Positions 19,901-28,653 of a DNA stretch of 64,000 bases are shown here, in pieces (the first letter of the stretch is position 1; the number at the start of each line of letters is the position of its first letter). Source of the stretch: Franconibacter pulveris DSM 19144 (GTDB lineage Bacteria > Pseudomonadota > Gammaproteobacteria > Enterobacterales > Enterobacteriaceae); contig JHYZ01000013.1 of the NCBI GenBank assembly GCA_000621185.1, positions 124,001 to 188,000 of the forward strand, given 5' to 3'. Made by a program: the position numbers and the translations under genes. The notes beneath the pieces are model-generated. The model was not told the DNA's origin. It saw nothing but the letters and a program-made list of their open reading frames with translations, and made no database searches.

Positions 19901-21082
19901 CTATGAAATTCTCGTTGGGGTTTTAAATAAAAACTTAGCTAATATGCTTGAGAACCGCATCGATGGGTTATCTACTGCTTTAAAAATTAAGTTTGCTACA
20001 GCATAGATAGTGACTATCGAAAGAATCGTTGCTGTTATTGCACTTTCGTGATAGCTATAGCCTGCGTTATATATAGCATTAAATATTCCTGTAGCTATTA
20101 TCAGGAAAAAGGGTAAATGGAAAAGATAGACGCTAAAAGAGACTTTCCCCATATAAACAAACGGTTTTTTAGCAAAGAACATTTTCAACGAGTTGTTGGT
20201 TAGTATTGCTAATGTGATCAGAACGCCAGAAATGAAATTATATAATATATAAGCGTTTGACTCTTCGCCATTTATATAAAATCTTGTGTAGTAGATTGCA
20301 TAAATATAAGGCCTGGAACCATAATGCACTCCACCTAAATACAACCCGGCTAGCATCAGTATCAGCGCCACTCCTTTCCTGAGGTTTAATCCTGAAAAGT
20401 GAATAAAGGAGCCGAATAGAAAGGCAATGTACCCATATTTTTCTTTTTGAGGCAGGCTTGAAACAAAGAACATTATGCAGAACAATAAAATTATCAAGCC
20501 CTTATTGGGTGCTCTTATAAGGACTAAACAAATAAAATAAGTTAAGAAAGAACCCAGTAGTTCAATCTTCATTGTCCATAGCACGGGATTATAAGCAGAG
20601 CCATCTCCAAAAAAAGCGCTAACAGCCCCAGAATACAGTGCGTTTAAAAAAGAGGGAGACGCTACTGTATATGATTGAATCCATGCTGAAAGCAACTCCC
20701 TGCCGGGAGTTTCGTTTGATAGCACTAACCAGCAAAAAATACATGATGCCGTGGCAGGGATTGCTAATCTAAAATAACGTTTTGTCGTCATGGTGGTAGC
20801 ATTATTCAGCATATCGCCACCACTAAGAAAAGCATGAGTTAAAATATATCCGCTGAGAGTGAAAAAAATATATACAGCGGCTGTTCCTGAGTAAATAAAC
20901 GACAGAGGGCTATTGAATATAAAGTTGATGATACTGTTATTATTGATCAGCGTAGGATCATGTAACCCTGGATAAAATATCAAAGCAAGGTGTGATAATA
21001 CTACCATCAGGCAGGCTACTCCTCTTAGCCCGTCGACATGTAGTAACTTCCGTGGGGGAGTATTAGATTGCGCGCTATTCAT
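19901..21082 (-). CDS. Acyltransferase-3 family membrane protein
   Basis: Predicted membrane O-acyltransferase of the OafA/NodX type, which puts acetyl or other acyl groups on surface glycans. The 393 residues begin with the family signature HVDGLRGVACLMVVLSH (His15 and Asp17 region) and have about ten TM helices with the VSFSVYLFHLPFFL motif near the C-terminus. Codon use and composition are far more AT-rich than the flanking genes, which suggests horizontal gain, next to an integrase relic. The acceptor (LPS O-antigen, other glycan) cannot be told from sequence. Confidence 0.88.
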   Translation of the reverse strand: MNSAQSNTPPRKLLHVDGLRGVACLMVVLSHLALIFYPGLHDPTLINNNSIINFIFNSPLSFIYSGTAAVYIFFTLSGYILTHAFLSGGDMLNNATTMTTKRYFRLAIPATASCIFCWLVLSNETPGRELLSAWIQSYTVASPSFLNALYSGAVSAFFGDGSAYNPVLWTMKIELLGSFLTYFICLVLIRAPNKGLIILLFCIMFFVSSLPQKEKYGYIAFLFGSFIHFSGLNLRKGVALILMLAGLYLGGVHYGSRPYIYAIYYTRFYINGEESNAYILYNFISGVLITLAILTNNSLKMFFAKKPFVYMGKVSFSVYLFHLPFFLIIATGIFNAIYNAGYSYHESAITATILSIVTIYAVANLIFKAVDNPSMRFSSILAKFLFKTPTRIS

Positions 21083-21663
21083 TTTGTTTTTTTTCAGGTG
21101 ATTATGGTCTGTTACTTATAATATCACGCTTCGTTATAAATCATAGTATGTAAGACTTATCGCTTTGCTGACGTTAATGCGATGTAAGTTGGTAATTTAT
21201 TGTTTTTATTTGATTTTTTTTGAGTGGTTGACTGGGTTCTTTGTTTAACGCCAGATTAGGTATCAGACAGAACGCAAGATTTATATTTTTTCATGAATGA
21301 ATTTACTGCGCGGGACTGCATTGAATCGACCTGACATAGTCCCGGTAACGATTCATGAAGAGGTGGGACAGGAATACTGGATTGCTGAATGACTCTGACT
21401 TTTAATAAAAAACAGCCAAAATGGTAAACTAAAGCCGCAAAAAGCTAGCAGAGTGTACTGCCAAAGGATGAATTTTCATCGCTTACAGGCGATATCGCTA
21501 ACGTAATACCGAAGATAAAACAAACGTAACACGCGAGAAGGAACCGGGCGGTAGAGCAACTCTAAGAAAGGCTATGCCTGGGTTAATCAAAGAGAATGAT
21601 AACCTGCGCAGCGAATAAAAGCAGCGCAATCAAAAGGCATTCGCGCAAACTTTTGCAAACATA
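21083..21663. other. Intergenic stretch, AT-rich, no gene seen
   Basis: These 581 bases lie between the acyltransferase and yedK. I see no gene with convincing start, ribosome site and codon use. The one structured element is a nested inverted repeat at 21290-21359. E. coli has yedL and neighbours around here, which are missing. Confidence 0.5.
21290..21359. repeat. Nested inverted repeat
   Basis: Outer arms TTCATGAAT (21290-21298) and ATTCATGAA (21351-21359) are exact reverse complements. Inside them CGGGACT (21311-21317) pairs with AGTCCCG (21338-21344). The element lacks a T tract. Confidence 0.7.
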
Positions 21664-22350
21664 TTACGAATGGGTTTTATCAACCGGCTCCACCAGCTCC
21701 GGCCCCTGGTTTTTCACATTTCCTACGGCCCGGGTGACAGGGTGCCAGGCGAAAGCGTCGGCGGGCAGGGCGCCTTCGTGGGCCAGCTCATCTGCGCGGT
21801 TTGCCGAGGTATCCGGGTGCAGCCAGGCGAGCGCCGCTTGCGGCGTTAACACCAGCGGACGACGGTCATGGATATCCACCAGCCCTTCATCCGCGGCCGC
21901 GGTGACAATGACAAACCCTTCGGCTTCATTCCCTGCATCAAAAGGTGTCTTGCCTATCGCAGCCAGACAGAGCGGGGCTTTATCTTCACGATAAATAAAA
22001 TAAGGCTGCTTTTTATCGCCCACCCGCTGCCATTCATACCAGCCGTCGGCGAAGACGATAGCCCGGCCATGCTGCCACAGCGGCTTAAACATGCGGCTTT
22101 GGGCAGCCGTTTCCACTCGCGCGTTGATCAGCGGCGCTTTATGCCACCATTCCGGCGCGTAGCCCCATATCACCGGGTCCAGGTGCAGGGTGTCCTCTTC
22201 ATCCATGCTGAGCAGCAGCACGCGGCTGCCCGGCGCTACGTTGTAGTGGGCAAGCGGCTCCGGGTCCCAGGGGATGGCCCGCTCGAAGCCGTCGCCTAAC
22301 GTCGCCAGATAATCTTCACGACTTTGCGCCTGCGCGAATCGTCCGCACAT
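21664..22350 (-). CDS. yedK: SRAP/HMCES-family abasic-site protein YedK
   Basis: Forms a stable thiazolidine DNA-protein crosslink with abasic sites in single-stranded DNA, shielding them from error-prone repair. The 228 residues keep the active site: Cys2 (exposed after Met removal), Asn77 (PLINARVE), Glu106 (GWYEW) and His161 (DIHDRRP). It sits next to yedF-yedE as in E. coli. Confidence 0.95.
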   Translation of the reverse strand: MCGRFAQAQSREDYLATLGDGFERAIPWDPEPLAHYNVAPGSRVLLLSMDEEDTLHLDPVIWGYAPEWWHKAPLINARVETAAQSRMFKPLWQHGRAIVFADGWYEWQRVGDKKQPYFIYREDKAPLCLAAIGKTPFDAGNEAEGFVIVTAAADEGLVDIHDRRPLVLTPQAALAWLHPDTSANRADELAHEGALPADAFAWHPVTRAVGNVKNQGPELVEPVDKTHS

Positions 22351-22428
22351 ACTCTACCCCTTAAGAGCTTAATAAAGAGTAAGTATAGGGCACAAACGCG
22401 CGGCCCTGCGGGAAGCAGGGCCGGCGGG

Positions 22429-22662
22429 TTAACGCTGAATCAGGTAGCGGATGGTGGGGCCGTCCTGCTGGATATCCAGCACGGTATAGCCATGGTTGCG
22501 GGCGTCTAACGGAATATTGTTAATAGATTGCGGACAGTCGCTCACGACCTCGAGGATTTCGCCTTTTTTCAACTGCGGCATCGCTTCAAGGGTGGCGACA
22601 GCCGGGTAGGGGCAAGGCTCGCCGACCATATCCAGACGGTAATCAGGCACGAGGGTTTTCAT
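22429..22662 (-). CDS. yedF: TusA/SirA-like sulfur carrier YedF
   Basis: Seventy-seven-residue sulfurtransferase-fold protein with the CPxP motif (Cys17-Pro-Tyr-Pro20) that marks this family. Its ATG overlaps the yedE stop by 4 bases, so the two are coupled. Together they are thought to move a sulfur or selenium species across the membrane and pass it to a thiol carrier; the substrate is not proven. Confidence 0.95.
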   Translation of the reverse strand: MKTLVPDYRLDMVGEPCPYPAVATLEAMPQLKKGEILEVVSDCPQSINNIPLDARNHGYTVLDIQQDGPTIRYLIQR

Positions 22663-23873
22663 ACGCTCTCCTTAACGGCGTGAGAAACAGCAGGGCGGCT
22701 GGCGCGAAAAAAGCGTTTTTCCCAGGCGATAACAAACAGCAGCGCGGCAAGCAGCAGCAGGTAAGTGACCAGTAAGCCGCCGAGTGGGCCAAAAGCGGCG
22801 AGCAGGTTTACTTTATCCCAACTGGTGGCGAGCGCGGGGGAGAGGTCGTCCCAGAAGTACGCCAGAATCGTCGAGCCAATAACGTTGCCAAGCCCTACCC
22901 ACCAGTAATGCACCTGGCCTTCTACCGCGCGGTACATCCAGCCGGTTTCGCAGCCTCCCGCCAGCACGATGCCAAAACCGAACAGCAGGCCGCCGATAAC
23001 CGCGTTTGGCCCGGCCCACATGATTTTCGGCTCGGCGCCGAGCTGCACATAACTAAAGATGCCGATGGCGCTTGCCGCCATGCCGAAGATTATCGCCTTC
23101 GCCATATGGGTGCGCCCGGTTATCCACATATCGCGGAACGCGGAAGTAAAACAGATTTGCGCGCGTTCAATCAGCAGCCCAAAACCAACGCCAAAAAGCA
23201 TGGCGAGGCCAAGCTTCGGCATCTCCATGGCGGTAAGCAGCGCCCAGCCCACCGCGCCGATAAACACCAGCATGCCGAGGCGAAAGCGACGGCGCGCCTG
23301 AGCGAGGTTTTGCGTAAGCGGCGAGGCGCTGGAGACTTTTTGCAGCTTCACCGGAATGCGAAACAGCGGCAGCAGCGTAAAGCGCGCCCCGGCCCAGGAG
23401 CCGATGGCTGTCGCAATAGCGAAAAACCAGGCGTGGAGGGAGAACTGCGGAATACCGGTGAAGAAGGCCGCCAGGTTGCAGCCCATAGCAAGCCGCGCGC
23501 CGAAGCCTGCGATAATGCCGCCCGCCACCGCCTGGATAATGCGGATGCGGTGCTGCGGCAGACGCAGCTTCACGTTGTTCGCCCACAGCGCGGCGGCGAA
23601 GCAGCCGGCGAACATGCCGATGATCATCCGGCCATCGATGCGGGTAAGCGGGGTGCCTTCAAGGTGAATGAGTTTGAAGTAGCCCCACTCCTGCGCCTGC
23701 ACGCCCATTAGCTGCAGCAATTGCCCGCCCCAGCGTGTAAATTCGCCGGTAACCGCCCAGAAGGTGCCGGTGAGGCCAAAGTAGTAAGTGGAGAGAATGC
23801 CTGCGGCGATAACCGCCGGAAAAGGGGACCAGAACTTGATCAGATAGTGTTGTTTGAAATGTTGCCAGGACAT
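22659..23873 (-). CDS. yedE: YeeE/YedE-family inner-membrane transporter
   Basis: Polytopic membrane protein (404 residues) of the family of thiosulfate/sulfur-compound permeases. Repeated motifs with conserved Cys are visible: GARLAMGCNLAAFFTGI in the first half and FGIVLAGGCETGWMYRAVEG in the second. It forms a two-gene unit with yedF. Confidence 0.93.
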   Translation of the reverse strand: MSWQHFKQHYLIKFWSPFPAVIAAGILSTYYFGLTGTFWAVTGEFTRWGGQLLQLMGVQAQEWGYFKLIHLEGTPLTRIDGRMIIGMFAGCFAAALWANNVKLRLPQHRIRIIQAVAGGIIAGFGARLAMGCNLAAFFTGIPQFSLHAWFFAIATAIGSWAGARFTLLPLFRIPVKLQKVSSASPLTQNLAQARRRFRLGMLVFIGAVGWALLTAMEMPKLGLAMLFGVGFGLLIERAQICFTSAFRDMWITGRTHMAKAIIFGMAASAIGIFSYVQLGAEPKIMWAGPNAVIGGLLFGFGIVLAGGCETGWMYRAVEGQVHYWWVGLGNVIGSTILAYFWDDLSPALATSWDKVNLLAAFGPLGGLLVTYLLLLAALLFVIAWEKRFFRASRPAVSHAVKESV

Positions 23874-24075
23874 GAAATTTTAGCCTCTGAACTCAGACGG
23901 AACTAAAACGCGCCGGTGGGCGCAGGGAATCGAGATAGTACTCCGCGCCGCGGCAATGCCCAGCGAAAAAATAACAAAACCTCGTTTCGATCAATTTTTG
24001 CCGCCTGAGAGGGAAAGGCTGGCGGGCTTAACGCTTTAATGCCACACTCTTTTTTCTTCGCAGGGAGGAGTTCGA

Positions 24076-24489
24076 ATGAAAAAAACGATGCTGTTAATCG
24101 CGTGGCTTGGTCTGAGCGGCTGCGTGCAAGTGAGTGATTATAATGCCGTTGTGAAAACGCCTGCGCCATCCGGTCTGGCAGGTTACTGGCAAAGCAAAGG
24201 GCCGCAGAGCGAGCTGGTCAGCCCTGAGGCGATAGCGAGCCTGGTGGTGACGGCGCAGGGCGATACGCTCGATTGCCGCCAGTGGCAGCGGGTGATAGCG
24301 CTGCCGGGCAAACTGATGCAGCGCGGCGGCGATATCTACAACGTGACGGTGAAAAAAGAGGTCTACGACATCGAGCGTGAAGGCGAAACGCTGGAATACG
24401 CGGGAATGACGCTTGAGCGCGTGGCCCGTCCGAGCGCCGAATGCGCCGACTTCCTTGCGAAGAACCCGCTGCCGACACCCCTGCCTTAA
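24076..24489 (+). CDS. yedD: Lipoprotein YedD
   Basis: Outer-membrane lipoprotein of unknown role. The signal peptide ends in the lipobox LSGC with Cys16 as the acylated residue. The mature part holds the YedD segments LVSPEAIASLVVTAQGDTLD and CRQWQRVIALPGKL and ends PLPTPLP as in E. coli. GGGAGGAG lies upstream of the ATG. The protein has 137 residues. Confidence 0.94.
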   Translation: MKKTMLLIAWLGLSGCVQVSDYNAVVKTPAPSGLAGYWQSKGPQSELVSPEAIASLVVTAQGDTLDCRQWQRVIALPGKLMQRGGDIYNVTVKKEVYDIEREGETLEYAGMTLERVARPSAECADFLAKNPLPTPLP

Positions 24490-24545
24490 CCTTCCTTGCG
24501 GCTGCTTGTCTGACTGACAAGCGGCTTGCGCGTTGTGTTGCAGCT

Positions 24546-24583
24546 TTTTAAAAGGGCGGCTGGCGCTTTGCTGACCCGCCCTG
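24546..24583 (-). terminator. Probable amyA terminator
   Basis: On the minus strand AGGGCGG and CCGCCCT form a 7-bp stem (24553-24559 with 24576-24582) followed by TTTTAAAAA. It lies 40-75 bases past the amyA stop. Confidence 0.6.
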
Positions 24584-24620
24584 GGCCATGCGAATCACAA
24601 GCAGCGCGGAACGAAGAGTT

Positions 24621-26120
24621 TTACCGGCTTGCCGCCTCTTCATCGGCAATCACCCAGATACTGACGCTGCCGCCGTTGCAGGTAAAGACAGCGTTGCCCG
24701 CTTCGTCCGTAATGACGCGCTCTTGCCGGTTGCCTAAAAAATCGCGCCAGATTTTGTTGCCGTAATTCTCGCCGAGAGTAAGTCTTTTCTTTCCGGCATC
24801 GCCGTTAGACAACACCACCACGCAGCCAGGGGCTTCGCGGGTGCCGCTGCGGCTGAAAGCGATGCAGTTGGGATTATCGAACCAGAGCGTCTGCACGCCA
24901 TGGGCGAAGCGCTGGCGCGCCAGGATAATCTGGTCGAGCTTGTCCACGACCGCCATATCGATATGGTAGGTTCCGCCATCGAGGCCGGTATCGTCATAGC
25001 TTGCGCCATACATATCCGGGTAGAAAACAGAGGGCACGCCGTTCTCACGCAGCAGGATCAGCGCATAAGCGAGCGGCTTAAACCAGGGTTCCACCGGCGC
25101 TTCCAGCGCCTGTAGCGGCTGGGTATCGTGGTTCGCAACGAACGTCACGGCGTGGAAAGGATCGGCTTCGACCAGCGTACCGGTGAAAATCTGGCGCATG
25201 TCATAGCTGCTGCCCTGTAGCGACGCGTCGTGGAAATTCTTCAGCAGCGGCGCGTCGAACAGCATGGTCTTCCCTTCAACCTGGTCGATATACTGCCGTA
25301 GCTTCTCCACGTCGTATGACCAGTATTCCGCGACGATAAACAGCGGCTTCGGCGCGACCTCCTGCACATGTTCAATCCATTCTTTATAAAACCAGGCGGG
25401 GATATGTTTTACCGCGTCGAGGCGAAAGCCGTCGCACTGCGTTTGCTCCATCACCCAGCGCGCCCAGTACTTAATCTCTTCCGCCACCGCGCGGTTGCGG
25501 TAGTCAATGTTGCAGCCCATCAGGTAGTCGTAATTGCCGTTTTCGTCATCAACCTGATCGGTCCAGCCCTCTTCGGTATAGTCATTAACGATTTTGAAAA
25601 TGCCGTTTTCGTTCGGGTTCTCGATATGGTCGACGCCGTTAAAACATTTATGATCCCAGATGAAGCGGGAATAGTTGCCGCGGCGGGCGGGAAAGGTAAA
25701 ACGGGTCCAGGCTTCGCATTCAATCGCTTCGTCGTCTATGTCGTTGCGATTATCCTGATTGACCCGGTTGACGTGGAGCCTCTCTTTCTCATCCGCGCCC
25801 ATTTTATGGTTCACCACCACATCCAGCAGCGTCAGGATGCCATTTTCCTGCAGCGCGTTGATAGCCGTAAGGAGCTGCGCCTTATCACCATATTTGGTCG
25901 CCACCGATCCTTTTTGAGAGAATTCGCCGAGATCGAAAAGATCGTAGGCGTCGTAACCAACCGAAGCCGCGCCGTCTGCCCCTTTATAAGCGGGCGGCAG
26001 CCAGACCATATTGATGCCCAGCGCATTAAAGCCAGGCGCGCGCGCAACCAGTTCCGGCCAAAGTTTGCCGCCTTCAGGGTAGTACCAGTGGAAACATTGC
26101 AGAAGGGTGGGGTTCTTCAT
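24621..26120 (-). CDS. amyA: Cytoplasmic alpha-amylase AmyA
   Basis: Hydrolyses alpha-1,4-glucans inside the cell; no signal peptide. GH13 features are present: the substrate-site strand around [12 protein letters not shown], the nucleophile in GFRLDAVKH, the acid/base in LFIVAEYW and the third acid in FVANHDTQP. From ATG 26120 it has 499 residues, close to E. coli. The upstream ATG at 26129 has its SD only one base away, so 26120 is preferred. A long hairpin (26126-26167) holds that SD and could control translation. Confidence 0.95.
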   Translation of the reverse strand: MKNPTLLQCFHWYYPEGGKLWPELVARAPGFNALGINMVWLPPAYKGADGAASVGYDAYDLFDLGEFSQKGSVATKYGDKAQLLTAINALQENGILTLLDVVVNHKMGADEKERLHVNRVNQDNRNDIDDEAIECEAWTRFTFPARRGNYSRFIWDHKCFNGVDHIENPNENGIFKIVNDYTEEGWTDQVDDENGNYDYLMGCNIDYRNRAVAEEIKYWARWVMEQTQCDGFRLDAVKHIPAWFYKEWIEHVQEVAPKPLFIVAEYWSYDVEKLRQYIDQVEGKTMLFDAPLLKNFHDASLQGSSYDMRQIFTGTLVEADPFHAVTFVANHDTQPLQALEAPVEPWFKPLAYALILLRENGVPSVFYPDMYGASYDDTGLDGGTYHIDMAVVDKLDQIILARQRFAHGVQTLWFDNPNCIAFSRSGTREAPGCVVVLSNGDAGKKRLTLGENYGNKIWRDFLGNRQERVITDEAGNAVFTCNGGSVSIWVIADEEAASR

Positions 26121-26125
26121 TTTAT

Positions 26126-26167
26126 CCATACTCCAGAAGCCGTCAGGTTTTCGCTTCTGGAGTATGG
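26126..26167 (-). promoter_or_regulatory. Perfect 15-bp hairpin overlapping the amyA ribosome-binding site
   Basis: CCATACTCCAGAAGC and GCTTCTGGAGTATGG are exact reverse complements separated by 12 bases. On the minus strand the right arm contains the amyA SD (TGGAG) and an ATG. There is no T tract after it, so it does not look like a simple terminator for fliDST. Confidence 0.75.
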
Positions 26168-26194
26168 CGGATTTTACAAACGAAGCCGTATTAT

Positions 26195-26563
26195 TTAGTG
26201 CCCGGAAGGGACGCCTGGTACTAACAGCATGCCGGAGAGACGACCATAGGTATGGTTAAGAGATTGTTGGCGGGAAGATTGGCCGATTAATGAACTGAGC
26301 TCATCCAGTCGATTTTTTAACAGGATCTTAAGCTGCTCTTCATTCTCTAACGTCTGCTTGAGATAACCCGCGACCAGGCTCTGAACATTTTTTGGCAGCC
26401 CTTGTGGAGTTTCGGATCCCATAACTGCTTCGATACTCTGGAGATACACAACTTCCTGGTCCAGTAAAAGATCCCATTCACCTCGCTGCGCAAGTTCAAG
26501 CAGCGACTGGCTGAGCAATGCAATCTGTTGCCAGCGGTTAATAAACTCCACATTAGGCGACAT
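26195..26563 (-). CDS. fliT: Flagellar chaperone and FlhDC antagonist FliT
   Basis: Export chaperone for the filament cap FliD; free FliT also binds FlhDC and damps class 2 transcription. The start at ATG 26563 (TGATG overlap with the fliS stop) gives 122 residues, as in E. coli (121). The C-terminal region [20 protein letters not shown] is conserved. A 15-residue extension further upstream is possible but would lie inside fliS. Confidence 0.94.
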   Translation of the reverse strand: MSPNVEFINRWQQIALLSQSLLELAQRGEWDLLLDQEVVYLQSIEAVMGSETPQGLPKNVQSLVAGYLKQTLENEEQLKILLKNRLDELSSLIGQSSRQQSLNHTYGRLSGMLLVPGVPSGH

Positions 26564-26970
26564 CAAATAGACTCCTGCACGGTTTGGTTTGGAGAAATTT
26601 GCTTCCACGCATCAGCGATATTGGTCAGTAAATTTTCAACTTCCTCAATCGCTTGAGTGTCATTACGCAAATTCGCCTGCAGTAAGCGCCGGATCATGTA
26701 ATCGTAGAGAGAGGAAAGGTTATCTGCGATCTCCCCACCTTTCTCTTGATCTAACCCCGCTTTGAGCCCGTTATCGATAATGTTAATGGCTTTGCTCAGC
26801 GCTTCGCCTTTGGCAACGGTTTCACCCTGTTGCATAAACAGACGAGCACGCACCAGCGCGCTCATGGCGCCGTCAAACAACATCGTGATTAACTGGTGTG
26901 GACTTGCGCTCATGACGGCGCTCTCCACGCCTATCTGAGCATATGCTTTTGTACCGCTCGCGGTATACAT
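26563..26970 (-). CDS. fliS: Flagellin export chaperone FliS
   Basis: Binds the C-terminus of FliC in the cytoplasm and prevents early polymerisation. The 135 residues begin with [19 protein letters not shown] and form a helical bundle ([20 protein letters not shown]). It lies between fliD and fliT in one operon. Confidence 0.97.
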   Translation of the reverse strand: MYTASGTKAYAQIGVESAVMSASPHQLITMLFDGAMSALVRARLFMQQGETVAKGEALSKAINIIDNGLKAGLDQEKGGEIADNLSSLYDYMIRRLLQANLRNDTQAIEEVENLLTNIADAWKQISPNQTVQESI

Positions 26971-26985
26971 ATCAACCTCTTATCA

Positions 26986-28398
26986 TTACGAACTGCTGCT
27001 CATCGATTCAAACTGCTGAGACAGGTAAGAACTGGTGTTGTTCAACTGGCTCATCATGGTATCGAGCTGCGTAAATTGCGCTTTATAGCGGGCCATGGTG
27101 TCTTCAATACTCTGGCTTACTGAGAGATATTGCTTAGTCAGTTTCTTCAATGTGGAGTTGATGCTGTCCTGCGCGCTATCAATAATGCCATCATCCGCGA
27201 GGTAACCTTTTACCTGGGTCGCGATTTTGGTTGTGATGCCAGTCGTTTTTGTATCGCCAACCAGCAACTGCTGAACGTCAACTGACTTATCGGTAAGCGC
27301 GGTTTTTAATTTGGCGTCGTCGATTTTCAGCTTGCCGGTAGCGGGATCCTGCGTGATGCCTATCTGAGAAAGCGTCTGGAAATTGCCCCCGTTGCCGACA
27401 TCGGTAAATTGCGCGCGAATGCCGGTCTGAATCGTGCGTACCGCGCTATCGCCAAGCAGAGCGCCATTGCTGGTGTTCTGTGCGTCAGTCCCGGCGTCAA
27501 CGGCGGTATATTTGGTCACCGAACCGATGGTATCAACCAGCGAGTTATAGGCATCGACCCAGGATTTAATCGCCGTCGTCGCTTTATCGTTGCTTTTGCT
27601 GACCGTAACCGTGACGTCGCTTGTGATTTTATTGAGATTCAGGGTAACGCCCTGCGGCGCGTCGGTAATGGTGTTGCTGCTGCGGACAATATTAATGCCG
27701 TTAACGCTTAACTCTGCGTCTTTCGCTTCGACAATTTGTTCAACGCCGCTGCCGGTCACGTCCGGGTTATTAAAGCTAATAAACTGGTTAAGGGTTTCGT
27801 CCCCGGAAACCGAGATGCTCATTTTATTGGCGGTGCCGGTTTCGCTGGAAGTCAGCACCAGCTGGAAATCATTATCTTTGAGCTTAACAATACTTGCTGA
27901 AACGCCGCCGTTGGCGTTGTTGATAGCGTCGCGAATGCCTTCAAGCGAGGTTTGATCCTTCGTCAGCTTAATCTCTAACGGCTTTTCTTTGCTGTCTTGC
28001 TTGATGATAAGCGTCCGTTCTTCGTTGCTGTTGCCTTGCGCCGCTTTTGAATCGGTCACGTTGGCTGTCGTGCGCACCGATTGCGCTTGCGCCAGCTGAG
28101 TCACGTTAATCTTATACGTGCCTGCCGCTGCGCCAGCCGTGGTGCTTACGGTTAAGTCTGTGCTGTTGCTGGTCGCCGTCGTGCTCTTAAATAAAGAGGC
28201 GTCATTTAATGCCGTATTTGCTGTCTGGAACTTTTCAAGTGAGCTTTTCAGTGTGCCGTAGGCTGTGAGCTTGGCCGAGAAGCTGCTTTGCTGGGTAGAG
28301 ATAGGCGTCAGTCGGCCTTTCTCTGCGGTTTCCAGGTTAGCCAGCAACGTACTCAGCGGCAGATTTGAGCCTACGCCTAAAGAAGTAAAAGAAGCCAT
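26986..28398 (-). CDS. fliD: Flagellar filament cap protein FliD (HAP2)
   Basis: Exported cap that folds and inserts flagellin at the growing tip. From ATG 28398 the protein has 470 residues. The N-terminal MASFTSLGVGSNLPLSTLL and the C-terminal heptad region (KKLTKQYLSVSQSIEDTMAR) are typical. Twelve upstream in-frame codons are rejected because the E. coli start aligns with 28398. A sigma-28 promoter lies at 28436-28462. Confidence 0.97.
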   Translation of the reverse strand: MASFTSLGVGSNLPLSTLLANLETAEKGRLTPISTQQSSFSAKLTAYGTLKSSLEKFQTANTALNDASLFKSTTATSNSTDLTVSTTAGAAAGTYKINVTQLAQAQSVRTTANVTDSKAAQGNSNEERTLIIKQDSKEKPLEIKLTKDQTSLEGIRDAINNANGGVSASIVKLKDNDFQLVLTSSETGTANKMSISVSGDETLNQFISFNNPDVTGSGVEQIVEAKDAELSVNGINIVRSSNTITDAPQGVTLNLNKITSDVTVTVSKSNDKATTAIKSWVDAYNSLVDTIGSVTKYTAVDAGTDAQNTSNGALLGDSAVRTIQTGIRAQFTDVGNGGNFQTLSQIGITQDPATGKLKIDDAKLKTALTDKSVDVQQLLVGDTKTTGITTKIATQVKGYLADDGIIDSAQDSINSTLKKLTKQYLSVSQSIEDTMARYKAQFTQLDTMMSQLNNTSSYLSQQFESMSSSS

Positions 28399-28435
28399 GC
28401 ATGATCCCTTTTTGTGCAAATAGTGGTTAAGCACG

Positions 28436-28462
28436 GTATCGGCAACAGAAGGACAAAGTTTA
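28436..28462 (-). promoter_or_regulatory. Sigma-28 promoter of fliDST
   Basis: On the minus strand TAAACTTT, an 11-base spacer and GCCGATAC match the sigma-28 consensus TAAAGTTT-N11-GCCGATAA. Confidence 0.93.
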
Positions 28463-28556
28463 GAGGTTTATTTATTCAGTTAATGGACCGAATAGTGACT
28501 AATAGAGAGGCTATTTCGCTGCGCAGAAAAAAGCTCAGGAGAAGTGAAAAATTTTC

Positions 28557-28583
28557 TAAAGTTCGAATTTAAGGTGCCGATAC
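28557..28583 (+). promoter_or_regulatory. Sigma-28 promoter of fliC
   Basis: TAAAGTTC (28557-28564), an 11-base spacer and GCCGATAC (28576-28583) match the sigma-28 consensus at 14 of 16 positions. The start of transcription falls about 60 bases before the fliC ATG. Confidence 0.95.
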
Positions 28584-28653
28584 ATGGGTTACGGTGCGAA
28601 ACCGTGGGCAACAGCCCAACAACATCAAGATGTAAATTGATAAGGAAAAGATC

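Noticed and set aside
19435-21663. An intact prophage or insertion sequence
   Set aside because: Only the C-terminal integrase fragment is present; no phage structural genes, transposase or flanking direct repeats were seen.
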